DNA from: Streptomyces fungicidicus
GTDB taxonomy: Bacteria > Actinomycetota > Actinomycetes > Streptomycetales > Streptomycetaceae
Assembly (NCBI RefSeq): GCF_003665435.1
Contig: NZ_CP023408.1
Span: 372,001 to 436,000 of the forward strand
Direction: 5' to 3'
DNA: 64,000 bases
The first letter of the stretch is position 1; each line of letters opens with the position of its first letter. Positions 18,574 to 26,709 of the stretch are shown here, one piece after another. The notes under the pieces were generated by a model. The model searched no databases. It was not told the origin of the DNA and was given only the letters and a program-made list of their open reading frames with translations. The position numbers were made by a program, and so were the translations under genes.

Positions 18574-18886
18574 CGATGCCTCCAGGGGACGCCCCGCAGC
18601 GGACCGGGAACCCGGCGTCCCCGCTCACCCTAAGTGCGCTCCACGGCCCCCGCCCGTCGGCCGGACGGCGTCGTGCCGGGCGGTCCGGTCCCTGTGCGGG
18701 GGCCGCCGTTCGGCCGCGCGTTCGGCAGTCGCGAGTTCGACGGTCTTTGCCCGGGGTTCGACCCGCGGGGCCCCCGATGGGGTGAACGGGCTGCGGCATA
18801 CGGATGAGCCATAACCCGGATGCCGCAGCCGCGTTCTATCCGGTGCGGGCGAGCGCTCGCGACCATGTCTGGAAGGCAGGGAACCG
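18574..18886. other. Intergenic spacer between peptidase and chaplin genes
   Basis: A 313-bp non-coding gap that must hold two divergent promoters. Its clear feature is a long interrupted palindrome at 18789-18830. I see no convincing BldN-type -10/-35 pair and no open frame with coding character here. Confidence 0.6.
18789..18830. promoter_or_regulatory. Interrupted palindrome upstream of chpB
   Basis: Arms GGCTGCGGCAT (18789-18799) and ATGCCGCAGCC (18820-18830) are perfect reverse complements; after one mismatch the inner CGG/CCG also pair. It ends 56 bases before the chaplin start. As both flanking genes point away from it, it is not a needed terminator and is more likely an operator or a 5' leader hairpin. 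Confidence 0.55.
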
Positions 18887-19531
18887 ATGAGACGGGTTAC
18901 CCGAAACGGTGTGATCGCCGTCGCGGCGGCGTCGGGCGCGATGGCCGTGGCGATGCCCGCGTACGCCGACGCCGGGGCGGAGGGCGTCGCGGCCGGTTCG
19001 CCCGGCGTGGGGTCCGGGAACACCATCCAGCTCCCGGTGCACGTCCCGGTGAACGTGTGCGGCAACACCGTGAACGTGGTGGGGCTCCTCAACTCCGCCG
19101 CGGGCAACACCTGCGTCAACGAGGACTCGCCCGCGCGGGACGTCCGTCCGGACTCCTCCGGAGGTGCCACGGCGGTGGCCGGGACGCACGACTCGCCGGG
19201 CGTGCTGTCCGGAAACGGGGTGCAGCTTCCGGTGGACCTCCCGGTCAACGTCACCGGGAACAGCGTGAACGCGGTCGGCGCCGGCAACGCGTCCACCGGC
19301 AACAGCTCCGCGAACACCTCCGGCGAGCGGCCCGGCCGTCCTGCGGAGCCCGAGCCGGCCGCGCCGCCGCGCACCCTCCCCGCCCCGGCGCCGCACGCGG
19401 CCCCGGCGGAGAACGCCGCCCTCGCCCACACGGGCGCCGACCGGACGCTCCCGGTCCTCGGCGCCGGCGCCGCGCTCTTCCTGGGCGGCGTCGCCCTGTA
19501 CCGCCGGTCGCGCCGGTGGACGGACGGCTGA
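18887..19531 (+). CDS. chpB: Long chaplin with cell-wall sorting signal
   Basis: A 214-residue long chaplin, one of the hydrophobic surface proteins coating aerial hyphae and spores. The signal peptide covers residues 1-27 (ends MPAYA). Chaplin domain 1 spans about 40-80 with two cysteines (C58, C76). Domain 2 spans about 104-144 and keeps the pattern LPVDLPVNVTGNSVNAVG but has no cysteine. A proline/alanine spacer leads to the sortase motif LAHTG (179-183), a hydrophobic helix and a positively charged tail, so sortase should anchor it to peptidoglycan. ATG 18887 has GGAAGG upstream. The symbol rests on two-domain architecture and the remembered SCO7257 position. Confidence 0.9.
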   Translation: MRRVTRNGVIAVAAASGAMAVAMPAYADAGAEGVAAGSPGVGSGNTIQLPVHVPVNVCGNTVNVVGLLNSAAGNTCVNEDSPARDVRPDSSGGATAVAGTHDSPGVLSGNGVQLPVDLPVNVTGNSVNAVGAGNASTGNSSANTSGERPGRPAEPEPAAPPRTLPAPAPHAAPAENAALAHTGADRTLPVLGAGAALFLGGVALYRRSRRWTDG

Positions 19532-19558
19532 ACGGCGGGGCGGACGGGCCGCCGGGTG

Positions 19559-20044
19559 TCAGTCCCGTCCGCGGTGGAAGCGCCGGTGCAACCGCCCGAC
19601 CTCCTCGGCCAGTTCGGGAACAGGCCCGTCCACGGTCACGCCGGGCGCGACCGCGCTGACGGGCAGCGCCCGCACCGGCGGCGCGGGCACCCCCAGCTCG
19701 CCGAGCCACGCCGTCAGCTGCGCGGAGGAGGCGACGTAGACGATGCGGCCGAGGCCCACCCAGGCGTGGGCGGCGGCGCACATCGGGCAGTGCTCGCCGG
19801 AGGTGTACACCGTGGCCGCGGCCCGCTCGGCGGGGGTCATCCGGGCCGCCGCCCAGCGCGCCAGCTCGAACTCGGGGTGCCGGGTGCGGTCCCCGGAGGC
19901 CACCCGGTTGTGGTCCTCGGCGAGCACGGTGCCGTCACCGGCCACGAGGACCGAGCCGAACGGCTCGTCACCGGACTCCAGGGCCTCGGCCGCCAGTTCC
20001 ACACAGCGCCGCAGGTACGGCAGTTCGGCATCCTTCACAGCCAC
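19559..20044 (-). CDS. Zinc-dependent nucleoside/nucleobase deaminase
   Basis: A 161-residue member of the cytidine-deaminase fold, closest in look to guanine/tRNA-adenosine deaminases. The zinc site is formed by HPEFE (H and proton-shuttling E) and EHCPMCAAA (PCxxC-type pair). A GDEPFGSVLVAGDGTVLAEDHNR segment precedes it, as in nucleobase deaminases. The start is the first GTG of the GTG-GCT-GTG pair at 20044, with AGGAGG five bases upstream. It is divergent from the acetyltransferase gene across 81 bases. The substrate (guanine, cytosine or other) cannot be assigned. Confidence 0.85.
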   Translation of the reverse strand: MAVKDAELPYLRRCVELAAEALESGDEPFGSVLVAGDGTVLAEDHNRVASGDRTRHPEFELARWAAARMTPAERAAATVYTSGEHCPMCAAAHAWVGLGRIVYVASSAQLTAWLGELGVPAPPVRALPVSAVAPGVTVDGPVPELAEEVGRLHRRFHRGRD

Positions 20045-20125
20045 GGCGGCCTCCTCGGTCGGCTCGATCGACAGCAACCCTAATCCCGTTGCCCCCGGGT
20101 ACGGCCCCGTGGTGGGGTCGACGGC

Positions 20126-20932
20126 ATGGACAACGCCGCCGTACTCGCCCTGTTCGACCGTGAGCTGCGCGAGCAGGCGCCGCCCGACGGCCCAGGCGCA
20201 CGGGTCGAGCGCGTCGGCGCCGTGGTGCGCCTCACCGGTCCCGCGCACGGCTGGAACGGTGTCGTGTGGTCCCGGCTGACGCCGTCCGGCGCGGACGCGG
20301 CGATCGCCGGACAGATCGCGTACTTCACCGGGCTCGGCCGCGAGTTCGAGTGGAAGCTGTACGGGCATGATCTGCCGGTGGACCTCGGGCGGCGACTGGT
20401 GGCGGCCGGCTTCACGCCGGGGCCGGTCGAGACGCTCATGGTCGGCGAGGTGGGCGAGGTCGGCGCGCTGACCCTCGGCACGGAGCCGCCCGTGGGCGTC
20501 CGCATCGTGCCCGTCACGGACCGGGCGGGCGTCGATCTGGTCGCCGACGTGCACGAGCGGGCGTTCGGCGCCGACGCCTCCCGGCTGCGGCGGGAGCTGT
20601 ACGGCCGGCTGACCGCGGGCACCGATGTCGTCGTCCTGGCCATGGCCGGTGACGAGCCGGTGAGCGCGGCGCGCATGGAGCTGGTGCCGGACACGTCGTT
20701 CGCCGGGCTGTGGGGCGGGGGGACCGTGCCCGGCTGGCGGGGGCGGGGTGTCTACCGCGCGCTGGTGGCCCACCGGGCGCGGGTCGCCGCGGAGCGTGGC
20801 TACCGCTATCTGCAGGTCGACGCGTCCGACGAGAGCCGGCCCATCCTCGAACGCCTCGGCTTCCACCCTCTGACCACGACCACCCCGTACGTGCACCCGG
20901 GCGGTACACCCGGGCGAGCGGCCGCCCCCTGA
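20126..20932 (+). CDS. GNAT-family N-acetyltransferase
   Basis: A 268-residue protein with a GNAT acetyl-CoA domain in the C-terminal half (about 130-255): GTVPGWRGRGVYRALVAHR is the pyrophosphate-binding loop (motif A), followed by YRYLQVDASDESRPILERLGF (motif B). The N-terminal 120 residues are a divergent second GNAT-like half. The acetyl acceptor is unknown. A hairpin terminator follows at 20943. Confidence 0.85.
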   Translation: MDNAAVLALFDRELREQAPPDGPGARVERVGAVVRLTGPAHGWNGVVWSRLTPSGADAAIAGQIAYFTGLGREFEWKLYGHDLPVDLGRRLVAAGFTPGPVETLMVGEVGEVGALTLGTEPPVGVRIVPVTDRAGVDLVADVHERAFGADASRLRRELYGRLTAGTDVVVLAMAGDEPVSAARMELVPDTSFAGLWGGGTVPGWRGRGVYRALVAHRARVAAERGYRYLQVDASDESRPILERLGFHPLTTTTPYVHPGGTPGRAAAP

Positions 20933-20942
20933 GCCCGACGGC

Positions 20943-20984
20943 CTTCGAGCGGGCCTTCGGCATACGGCCGACGCCCGCTCGAAG
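20943..20984. terminator. Terminator between convergent genes
   Basis: Arms CTTCGAGCGGGC (20943-20954) and GCCCGCTCGAAG (20973-20984) are perfect 12-bp reverse complements; the 18-base loop has further partial pairing. It begins 11 bases after the acetyltransferase stop. Confidence 0.8.
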
Positions 20985-21055
20985 TGACCGTGGACGCGAC
21001 GGTGACCTGGTACGAGCAGTGACCGTCACGCCCCTGACGGGGCGTCCGGCAGAGC

Positions 21056-21319
21056 TCAGCGGCCGGACTTCGCGCGGTCGAGGGCGACGACGCCCACCGC
21101 GGCGAGGCCGATCTGGATCAGCCACTCCACCCAGTCGACACCGTTGGTGTCGGCCACCCCGGCGGCCGAGGCGATCGCCGAACCGATCAGTGCGGCGACG
21201 ATGCCGACGAGGATCGTCCACAGGATTCCGATGCGCTGACGCCCCGGGACCACGAGCCGGCCCAGTACGCCGATGACGATACCGATGACGATGGCACTGA
21301 TGATGCCGTCGATCTCCAT
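21056..21319 (-). CDS. GlsB/YeaQ/YmgE family small membrane protein
   Basis: An 87-residue protein with three predicted membrane helices (IISAIVIGIVIGVLGRLVV, ILWTILVGIVAALIGSAIA, WLIQIGLAAVGVVALD), and the short PGRQRIG loop typical of transglycosylase-associated proteins. These are stress-induced small membrane proteins of unknown mechanism. The start is ATG 21319 with AGAGGGTGAA upstream. It precedes no obvious partner; the next minus-strand gene upstream is another small membrane protein. Confidence 0.85.
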   Translation of the reverse strand: MEIDGIISAIVIGIVIGVLGRLVVPGRQRIGILWTILVGIVAALIGSAIASAAGVADTNGVDWVEWLIQIGLAAVGVVALDRAKSGR

Positions 21320-21453
21320 TTCACCCTCTTTTCATGGCCTCCGCTGCACTCCTTGTGCCCCCTGGCCGCCGGTACAGTCCCGTCCGGATGCGAGCCGGAC
21401 AGCGGAGCGCCGGTCCGCGCCGCGCGCGGACCGGCGTATCGCTCCTTTCATGT

Positions 21454-21894
21454 CTATGCCCGGCGGGTGCTCCTGGCCGCCGTGGCGGCACAGGCCGCGC
21501 CGAGGATCACGGCGAGGGCGCCGATGACGACGTTGTTCCAGATCACGCCCGCGTCGGGGTCGGTGCCGACGATCCAGGGCGAGACGATCATCCACACGCC
21601 CAGGGCGCCCATGGCCCAGCTGAGGCCGTACATGCGCGCCGGGGCCGCGGTGAAGCCCAGGGCGAGCAGACCGATCGCGATGCCCACGATCAGGTTGTGG
21701 GTCATGAGCGCCGGCTGGCTCGTCGTGTAGTGGAGTATCCAGGGGGACACCGCGCAGTAGAGACCGAGCAGGAACACCGGTCCGTCCACGAGGGCCACAT
21801 CGCGACCGCCGAGCATGCGGTCGTATCGTTCCCGCATTTCCGGAGCGTCGGGGTGGCTGCTGATGTCACCGCGCGGGTGCGAGACGTTGGCCAT
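21454..21894 (-). CDS. SPW-repeat membrane protein
   Basis: A 146-residue protein with about four membrane helices and two SPW motifs (CAVSPWILHY and MIVSPWIVGT) that define the SPW repeat family, of unknown function. ATG 21894 has AAGGAG eight bases upstream, and the frame upstream of it has no leader. A soluble N-terminal 35 residues (HPDAPEMRERYDRML) precede the membrane part. It is divergent from the chitinase gene. Confidence 0.85.
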   Translation of the reverse strand: MANVSHPRGDISSHPDAPEMRERYDRMLGGRDVALVDGPVFLLGLYCAVSPWILHYTTSQPALMTHNLIVGIAIGLLALGFTAAPARMYGLSWAMGALGVWMIVSPWIVGTDPDAGVIWNNVVIGALAVILGAACAATAARSTRRA

Positions 21895-22016
21895 GAGTCG
21901 TCTCCTTCGGCTAGCAGGCCTGACCGCGTGTGATGCGGTGTGCGGTAAGCGCCGCATAGCACCATTCTGCTCTTATTTCTCCCTTATGTGTAGGGCTCGC
22001 GGCCCGTGTATGGATG

Positions 22017-22049
22017 ACTGGTCTAAACCCTTGACTGGTACAGACCAAA
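22017..22049 (+). promoter_or_regulatory. Tandem DasR-like (dre) boxes of the chitinase promoter
   Basis: Two 16-base elements, ACTGGTCTAAACCCTT (22017-22032) and ACTGGTACAGACCAAA (22034-22049), match the dre consensus ACTGGTCTAGACCACT at 13 and 12 of 16 positions and are offset by 17 bases. Streptomyces chitinase promoters carry such 12-bp direct repeats bound by DasR, the GlcNAc-responsive GntR repressor. A TTGACT -35-like hexamer (22031-22036) overlaps both. Confidence 0.8.
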
Positions 22050-22186
22050 GCGGTTGAGTGTGCTTCCACACCCCCCACCACGGCCGCCCCCACCGCCGTG
22101 ACCGGCCCCGCCGGCGCGTGCGGGCGAGGCCCCGCTCAGGCCTGTCCTCGTCCGGGAGCGGCCGCGTTCCGCGAAGGAGTCGATCC

Positions 22187-23077
22187 TTGTCGAGAAGACG
22201 CATCGCCGCCGTGACCGCCGCCCTCGTCCTCGCCGGCAGCGCGCCGGTGCTGCTGCCCGCCGCCACCGCCTCCGCCGCCGCCTGCTCCAGCTATCCGAAC
22301 TGGGTGGCCGGGCGGTCGTACAACGCCGGTGACATCGTGCGCTACACCGACGGCAGGGCGTACATCGCCGAGCACGCCAACCCGGGCTACGACCCGGTCA
22401 TCAGCACCTGGTACTGGGAGCCGTACGCCTGTGACAACGGCCCCGGAACGCCCGCCGGGAACTTCGTCGTCACCGAGGCGCAGTTCAACCAGATGTTCCC
22501 GGGCCGGAACTCCTTCTACACCTACAGCGGTCTCACCGCCGCGCTGAGCGCCTACCCGGGCTTCGCCAAGACCGGCAGCGACACGGTGAAGAAGCAGGAG
22601 GCAGCCGCCTTCCTGGCCAACGTCAGCCACGAGACCGGCGGCCTGGTGCACGTGGTGGAGCAGAACACCGCCAACTACCCGCACTACTGCGACTGGGGGC
22701 AGCCGTACGGCTGTCCGGCCGGCCAGGCCGCCTACTACGGGCGCGGGCCGATCCAGCTGAGCTGGAACTTCAACTACAAGGCCGCGGGCGACGCGCTCGG
22801 CATCGACCTCCTGGGCAACCCCTGGCTGGTGCAGAACGACGCGGCCGTCGCCTGGAAGACGGCCCTGTGGTACTGGAACACCCAGACCGGCCCGGGCTCC
22901 ATGACCGCGCACAACGCCATGGTGAACCAGGCCGGTTTCGGCCAGACGATCCGCAGCATCAACGGCTCCCTGGAGTGCGACGGCCGCAACCCCGCCCAGG
23001 TGCAGAGCAGGGTGACCAAGTACCAGCAGTTCACGCAGATCCTCGGCACGTCACCCGGCGGCAACCTGTACTGCTGA
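22187..23077 (+). CDS. chiF: Secreted GH19 chitinase with chitin-binding module
   Basis: A 296-residue exported chitinase. A signal peptide covers the first about 30 residues (RRRIAAVTAALVLAGSAPVLLP). A CBM5/12-type chitin-binding module follows (SSYPNWVAGRSYNAGDIVRY to WYWEPYAC). The GH19 catalytic domain has the acid/base glutamate in NVSHETGG and the family motif YYGRGPIQLSWNFNYKAAG, ending in a cysteine. I chose TTG 22187, with AAGGAG seven bases upstream; translation from earlier in the same frame gives an arginine/proline-rich shadow. DasR-like boxes lie 140-170 bases upstream and a hairpin terminator follows. Confidence 0.9.
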   Translation: MSRRRIAAVTAALVLAGSAPVLLPAATASAAACSSYPNWVAGRSYNAGDIVRYTDGRAYIAEHANPGYDPVISTWYWEPYACDNGPGTPAGNFVVTEAQFNQMFPGRNSFYTYSGLTAALSAYPGFAKTGSDTVKKQEAAAFLANVSHETGGLVHVVEQNTANYPHYCDWGQPYGCPAGQAAYYGRGPIQLSWNFNYKAAGDALGIDLLGNPWLVQNDAAVAWKTALWYWNTQTGPGSMTAHNAMVNQAGFGQTIRSINGSLECDGRNPAQVQSRVTKYQQFTQILGTSPGGNLYC

Positions 23078-23124
23078 CGTCCGACGGCCGGTCATGGTGT
23101 CATGCACCTGACCTACTCGGGCCG

Positions 23125-23151
23125 GGCCCGCGCACCGCGTGTGCGCGGGCC
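23125..23151. terminator. Hairpin terminator after chiF
   Basis: Perfect 11-bp stem GGCCCGCGCAC (23125-23135) with GTGCGCGGGCC (23141-23151), loop CGCGT, located 48 bases after the chitinase stop and 26 bases before the next start. Confidence 0.8.
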
Positions 23152-23176
23152 GTCCTCCGGACGAAGGGCACCCCGT

Positions 23177-24565
23177 ATGCGCACCCCCCACGCCCTGCTC
23201 GCCACGACCGTCACGACCGCCGCGCTGGCCGCGGCCGTCGTGGCGCCCGCACCCGCCGAGGCGGCGGACACGGTTCCGCCGCCCGGCGCGTACTACGTCC
23301 AGAGCGCCGCCACCGGGCTCAACGCCGCCGGCACCACCGGCACCACCGGCACCGTCGAACAGCGCAGACCGCGCGGCGACGAGGACCACCAGCGGTGGAA
23401 CCTGCGCGCCGACGGCGCCTCCCACCTGCTGGAGGACACCGACAGCCCCGGCACCTGTCTCGGCCGCGACGGCGACGGGGCCAGGACCGTCGGCTGCGCG
23501 AACCCGGAGGCACGCTGGGAGATCGCCCCCGCGGGCGCCGACCGGTTCACGCTCGCCGCTCCCGGCACCGGCCGCCGCCTCACCGTCGCCCCCAGGCCCT
23601 CCGGCGCCACCCACCCCGCCGCGCTCGCCGTCGGCGCCGGCACGGGCGACCTCGCCCTGTGGTACCTGACCCCGGTCGCCCCGGTCACCCGCCCCATGCC
23701 GCCCGAGGGCGAGCGCACCCTGGACCAGGTCACCTTCCTCACCGCCCACAACGCCTACGCCAACGGCGTCGACGGCGGCTTCGCCCCGCCCTTCGTCAGT
23801 CTCTTCCCCAACCAGAGCCGCGGCATCGAACGTCAGCTCGCCGACGGTGTCCGCGGGTTCATGCTGGACATCCACCAGACGCCGGACGGCGCGATCCTCT
23901 GCCACAACAGCTGCACCCTGGTCAGCAGACCCGTCGCGCTGTGGGTGGATCTCCAGCGGATCGTCGACTTCCTCCGCGCCCACCCCGGCCAGTTCGTCAC
24001 CGTCTTCCTGGAGGACTACGTCGATCCCGGCGTCCTGCGCGCCGAACTCGCCCGCGTCCAAGGGTTGTCGGACGTGCTCTACCGGCCGGACCGCACCGGC
24101 GTCCGCGAGCACGGCTGGCCGTCCATGGGGCAGCTGGCCGCCGCCGGACAGCGGCTGCTGATCTTCACCGACCACGGCCGCGCCGCGGACGAGGCCGCCG
24201 GACTGACCCGGGACACCTTCGGCGTGATGTACCAGCGCGAGTGGACGGTCGAGAACCACTGGTCCATGGGCCCGGGCCTCGGCGCCTCCGACTGGTCCTG
24301 CTACAGCCGCTGGTACGACGCGGGCACCAACATCCCGCTGACCCGCACCGAGCCCGGCTTCCGCCCCCTGTTCGTCATGAACCACTTCCGGGACACCACG
24401 GTCGCCTCGACCGCGGGCACGGACAACTCCAAGCTCGCCGACCGCGCGGGCCGGTTCTGCCGGCCCGCGGCCCGCAAGAAGCCCAACTACCTCGCCGTGG
24501 ACCGCTACGACCTGGGCGACCCGGCGGCCGCCGTCGCCTCCCTGAACACCTACACGTATCCGTGA
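23177..24565 (+). CDS. Secreted PI-PLC-like phosphodiesterase with lectin-like N domain
   Basis: A 462-residue exported protein. The signal peptide is residues 1-30 (ends AEAA). Residues 35-175 resemble a ricin-type beta-trefoil (YYVQSAATGLNAAG, LLEDTDSPGTCLGR, RWEIAPAG). The PI-PLC X-like catalytic domain follows: the first histidine in TFLTAHNAYANG and the second active-site region in GFMLDIHQTPDGAILCHNSC, then FVTVFLEDYVDP. Members cleave phosphatidylinositol or related phosphodiesters. ATG 23177 has AAGGG upstream and begins the signal peptide properly. A hairpin terminator follows 14 bases after the stop. Confidence 0.82.
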   Translation: MRTPHALLATTVTTAALAAAVVAPAPAEAADTVPPPGAYYVQSAATGLNAAGTTGTTGTVEQRRPRGDEDHQRWNLRADGASHLLEDTDSPGTCLGRDGDGARTVGCANPEARWEIAPAGADRFTLAAPGTGRRLTVAPRPSGATHPAALAVGAGTGDLALWYLTPVAPVTRPMPPEGERTLDQVTFLTAHNAYANGVDGGFAPPFVSLFPNQSRGIERQLADGVRGFMLDIHQTPDGAILCHNSCTLVSRPVALWVDLQRIVDFLRAHPGQFVTVFLEDYVDPGVLRAELARVQGLSDVLYRPDRTGVREHGWPSMGQLAAAGQRLLIFTDHGRAADEAAGLTRDTFGVMYQREWTVENHWSMGPGLGASDWSCYSRWYDAGTNIPLTRTEPGFRPLFVMNHFRDTTVASTAGTDNSKLADRAGRFCRPAARKKPNYLAVDRYDLGDPAAAVASLNTYTYP

Positions 24566-24578
24566 CCACCTCGCCGTA

Positions 24579-24606
24579 CCCGCTCCGGGGCCCGTCCCGG
24601 AGCGGG
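24579..24606. terminator. Hairpin terminator after the PLC-like gene
   Basis: Perfect 11-bp stem CCCGCTCCGGG (24579-24589) with CCCGGAGCGGG (24596-24606) around a 6-base loop. Confidence 0.85.
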
Positions 24607-24622
24607 AACTGGCGCATCCGGT

Positions 24623-24638
24623 GGTTTTACGTATAACC
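24623..24638. promoter_or_regulatory. Palindrome over the promoter of the VOC gene
   Basis: The 16-base element GGTTTTACGTATAACC matches its own reverse complement at 14 of 16 positions and contains TATAAC, a good -10 hexamer. It lies 33 bases upstream of the VOC start, so a dimeric repressor here would block transcription. No regulator gene is adjacent. Confidence 0.55.
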
Positions 24639-24670
24639 TCTCCGGTCAATCACACCTGCGAGAGGTCACG

Positions 24671-25063
24671 ATGAGACGCGTTCCCCTGGTCACCCTCGTC
24701 GTCGACGACTACGACGAGGCGATCCGCTTCTACACCGGGGCGCTCGGTTTCCGGCTCGCCGAGGACTCGCCCCGGCCGGACGGCGGCCGCTGGGTCGTCG
24801 TCGAGCCGGACGCCGGCCACACCGGTGCCGCGCTGCTGCTCGCCCGCGCCAAGGGGGAGTCCCAGCGGGCCCGGGTGGGCGACCAGACCGGCGGGCGGGT
24901 GGGCTTCTTCCTGCACACCGACGACTTCGCCCGTGACCACGCGCGCATGACCGCCGCGGGCGTGACCTTCCTGGAGGAGCCGCGCCACGAGCCGTACGGC
25001 TCGGTCGCCGTCTTCCAGGACCTCTACGGCAACCGCTGGGACCTGCTCCAGCCCGCCGTCTGA
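24671..25063 (+). CDS. VOC (glyoxalase/bleomycin-resistance) family protein
   Basis: A 130-residue protein of the vicinal oxygen chelate fold: two beta-alpha-beta-beta-beta units, with VTLVVDDYDEAIRFYTGALGFRLAED at the N terminus and FQDLYGNRWDLLQP at the C terminus holding the usual glutamine/asparagine/tryptophan pattern. The metal ligands are not clear. ATG 24671 has GCGAGAGGTCACG upstream, a good ribosome site. Function is unknown; small-molecule binding or detoxification is usual. The adenosine deaminase gene follows after 42 bases and may be co-transcribed. Confidence 0.85.
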   Translation: MRRVPLVTLVVDDYDEAIRFYTGALGFRLAEDSPRPDGGRWVVVEPDAGHTGAALLLARAKGESQRARVGDQTGGRVGFFLHTDDFARDHARMTAAGVTFLEEPRHEPYGSVAVFQDLYGNRWDLLQPAV

Positions 25064-25105
25064 CCCCTCCACCGCTTCGAACCGCCAGCCCGAGGAAAGC
25101 CCGCC

Positions 25106-26203
25106 ATGACTGCTACGCGCGTAGACACCGAGCTCGTCCGCCGCCTCCCCAAGGTCGTCCTGCACGACCACCTCGACGGCGGCCTGCGCCCCGCGACCGT
25201 CGTGGAACTGGCGGAGGCCATCGGCCACACCCTGCCCACCACCGACCCCGACGAGCTCGCCGCCTGGTACGTGGAGGCCGCCGACTCCGGCGACCTGGTC
25301 CGCTACATAGCCACCTTCGAGCACACCCTCGCCGTGATGCAGACCCGCGAGGGCCTGCTGCGCACCGCCGAGGAGTACGTGCTCGACCTGGCCGCCGACG
25401 GCGTGGTCTACGGGGAGGTGCGCTACGCGCCCGAGCTGAACACCAGGGGCGGGCTGACGATGCGCGAGGTGGTGGAGACCGTCCAGGAGGGTCTCGCCGC
25501 CGGCATGGCCAGGGCGGCCGCCGCCGGAACGCCCGTCCGGGTCGGCACCCTGCTCTGCGGCATGCGGATGTTCGACCGTGTCCGCGAGGCCTCCGGCCTC
25601 GCCGTCGCCTTCCGGGACGCCGGAGTCGTCGGCTTCGACATCGCGGGCGCCGAGGACGGCTTCCCGCCCGCCGACCACCTCGCCGCCTTCGAGTACCTGC
25701 GCCGGGAGAGCGTGCCCTTCACCATCCACGCCGGTGAGGCCCACGGCCTGCCCAGCATCCGCCAGGCGCTCCAGGTGTGCGGCGCCCAGCGCATCGGCCA
25801 CGGCGTGCGCATCACCGAGGACATCCCCGACCTCACGGCGGGCAAGCTCGGCCGCCTCGCAGGCTGGGTCCGCGACCGCCGGATCGCGCTGGAGATGTGC
25901 CCCACCTCCAACCTTCAGACCGGAGCCGCCACGTCGATCGCCGAGCACCCGATCACCGCGCTGAAGGACCTCGGCTTCCGGGTCACCCTCAACACCGACA
26001 ACCGTCTCGTCTCGGGCACCACCATGACCCGGGAGATGACCCTGCTGGCCGAGCAGGCCGGCTGGACGGCCGAGGACCTGCGCACGGTCACCGTCAACGC
26101 CGTGAAGAGCGCCTTCCTCCCGTTCGACGAGCGGAGCGCCCTCCTGCGGGACGTCGTCCTGCCCGGCTACGCGTCCGCGCTCCGGACCAGCCCGCCCGCG
26201 TAG
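25106..26203 (+). CDS. add: Adenosine deaminase
   Basis: A 365-residue metal-dependent hydrolase converting adenosine or deoxyadenosine to the inosine form. The zinc ligands and catalytic residues are visible: KVVLHDHLDGGLRP (HxH), FTIHAGEAHG (His and Glu), RIGHGVRI (His) and VTLNTDNRLVSG (Asp). The length is normal. AGGAAAGCCCGCC precedes ATG 25106. Actinobacteria usually have several Add paralogues, so this may be a secondary copy. The last 37 bases overlap the 3' end of the convergent DinB-like gene. Confidence 0.92.
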   Translation: MTATRVDTELVRRLPKVVLHDHLDGGLRPATVVELAEAIGHTLPTTDPDELAAWYVEAADSGDLVRYIATFEHTLAVMQTREGLLRTAEEYVLDLAADGVVYGEVRYAPELNTRGGLTMREVVETVQEGLAAGMARAAAAGTPVRVGTLLCGMRMFDRVREASGLAVAFRDAGVVGFDIAGAEDGFPPADHLAAFEYLRRESVPFTIHAGEAHGLPSIRQALQVCGAQRIGHGVRITEDIPDLTAGKLGRLAGWVRDRRIALEMCPTSNLQTGAATSIAEHPITALKDLGFRVTLNTDNRLVSGTTMTREMTLLAEQAGWTAEDLRTVTVNAVKSAFLPFDERSALLRDVVLPGYASALRTSPPA

Positions 26204-26682
26204 GCGGCCTGTCCGACGTGCTGGAGATCGTCGGACAGGACGCTGACCAGCCGTACGCCCAGGGTGACCGGTGGATCCCAGCGCTCGTCCACGACGCGTT
26301 CCAGGTCGCCGGCGGCCAGCGCGCGCAGCGCCCCGAGGGTCTGCTCGTGCACCGCGTCGTGGTACCCGGTCAGCAGGGCGCCGTCGTCGACCCGCACCCG
26401 GGCGACCTCCGCCGGGGTGTGGCCGTACCCGGTGTCGTGGCGCGGCAGGCCGAGGTCCAGGCGCTTCTCCCACCCCTGGGAGAGCCACACCTGGTCCAGG
26501 CCGAAGGCGTCCGCGACATGGTCGTCCTGGATCCGGGTGAGGTGCCAGACCAGCCAGGCGACGGAGTTGGCGTCGGGGCCAGGCCGGGCCCCGAGGCCGT
26601 CGGGGCCGAGGCCCTCCACGGCGGCGTGGACCTCTTCCCGGACGCGGCCGAAGCCGTCGATGAGGATGTCCTTGGCAAGCAT
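26167..26682 (-). CDS. DinB/DUF664 family protein (mycothiol-transferase-like)
   Basis: A 171-residue four-helix-bundle protein of the DinB/DUF664 group. The conserved VAWLVWHLTRIQDDHVAD helix carries the first metal histidines and LSDDLQHVGQAAYAGG the C-terminal one. Relatives include mycothiol- and bacillithiol-dependent transferases. I chose ATG 26682, with GAGGGTGG just upstream, over ATG 26700. Its 3' end overlaps the adenosine deaminase stop region by 37 bases on the opposite strand. Confidence 0.82.
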   Translation of the reverse strand: MLAKDILIDGFGRVREEVHAAVEGLGPDGLGARPGPDANSVAWLVWHLTRIQDDHVADAFGLDQVWLSQGWEKRLDLGLPRHDTGYGHTPAEVARVRVDDGALLTGYHDAVHEQTLGALRALAAGDLERVVDERWDPPVTLGVRLVSVLSDDLQHVGQAAYAGGLVRSADA

Positions 26683-26709
26683 GGGTCCACCCTCGCGCAT
26701 TCCGGCGCC

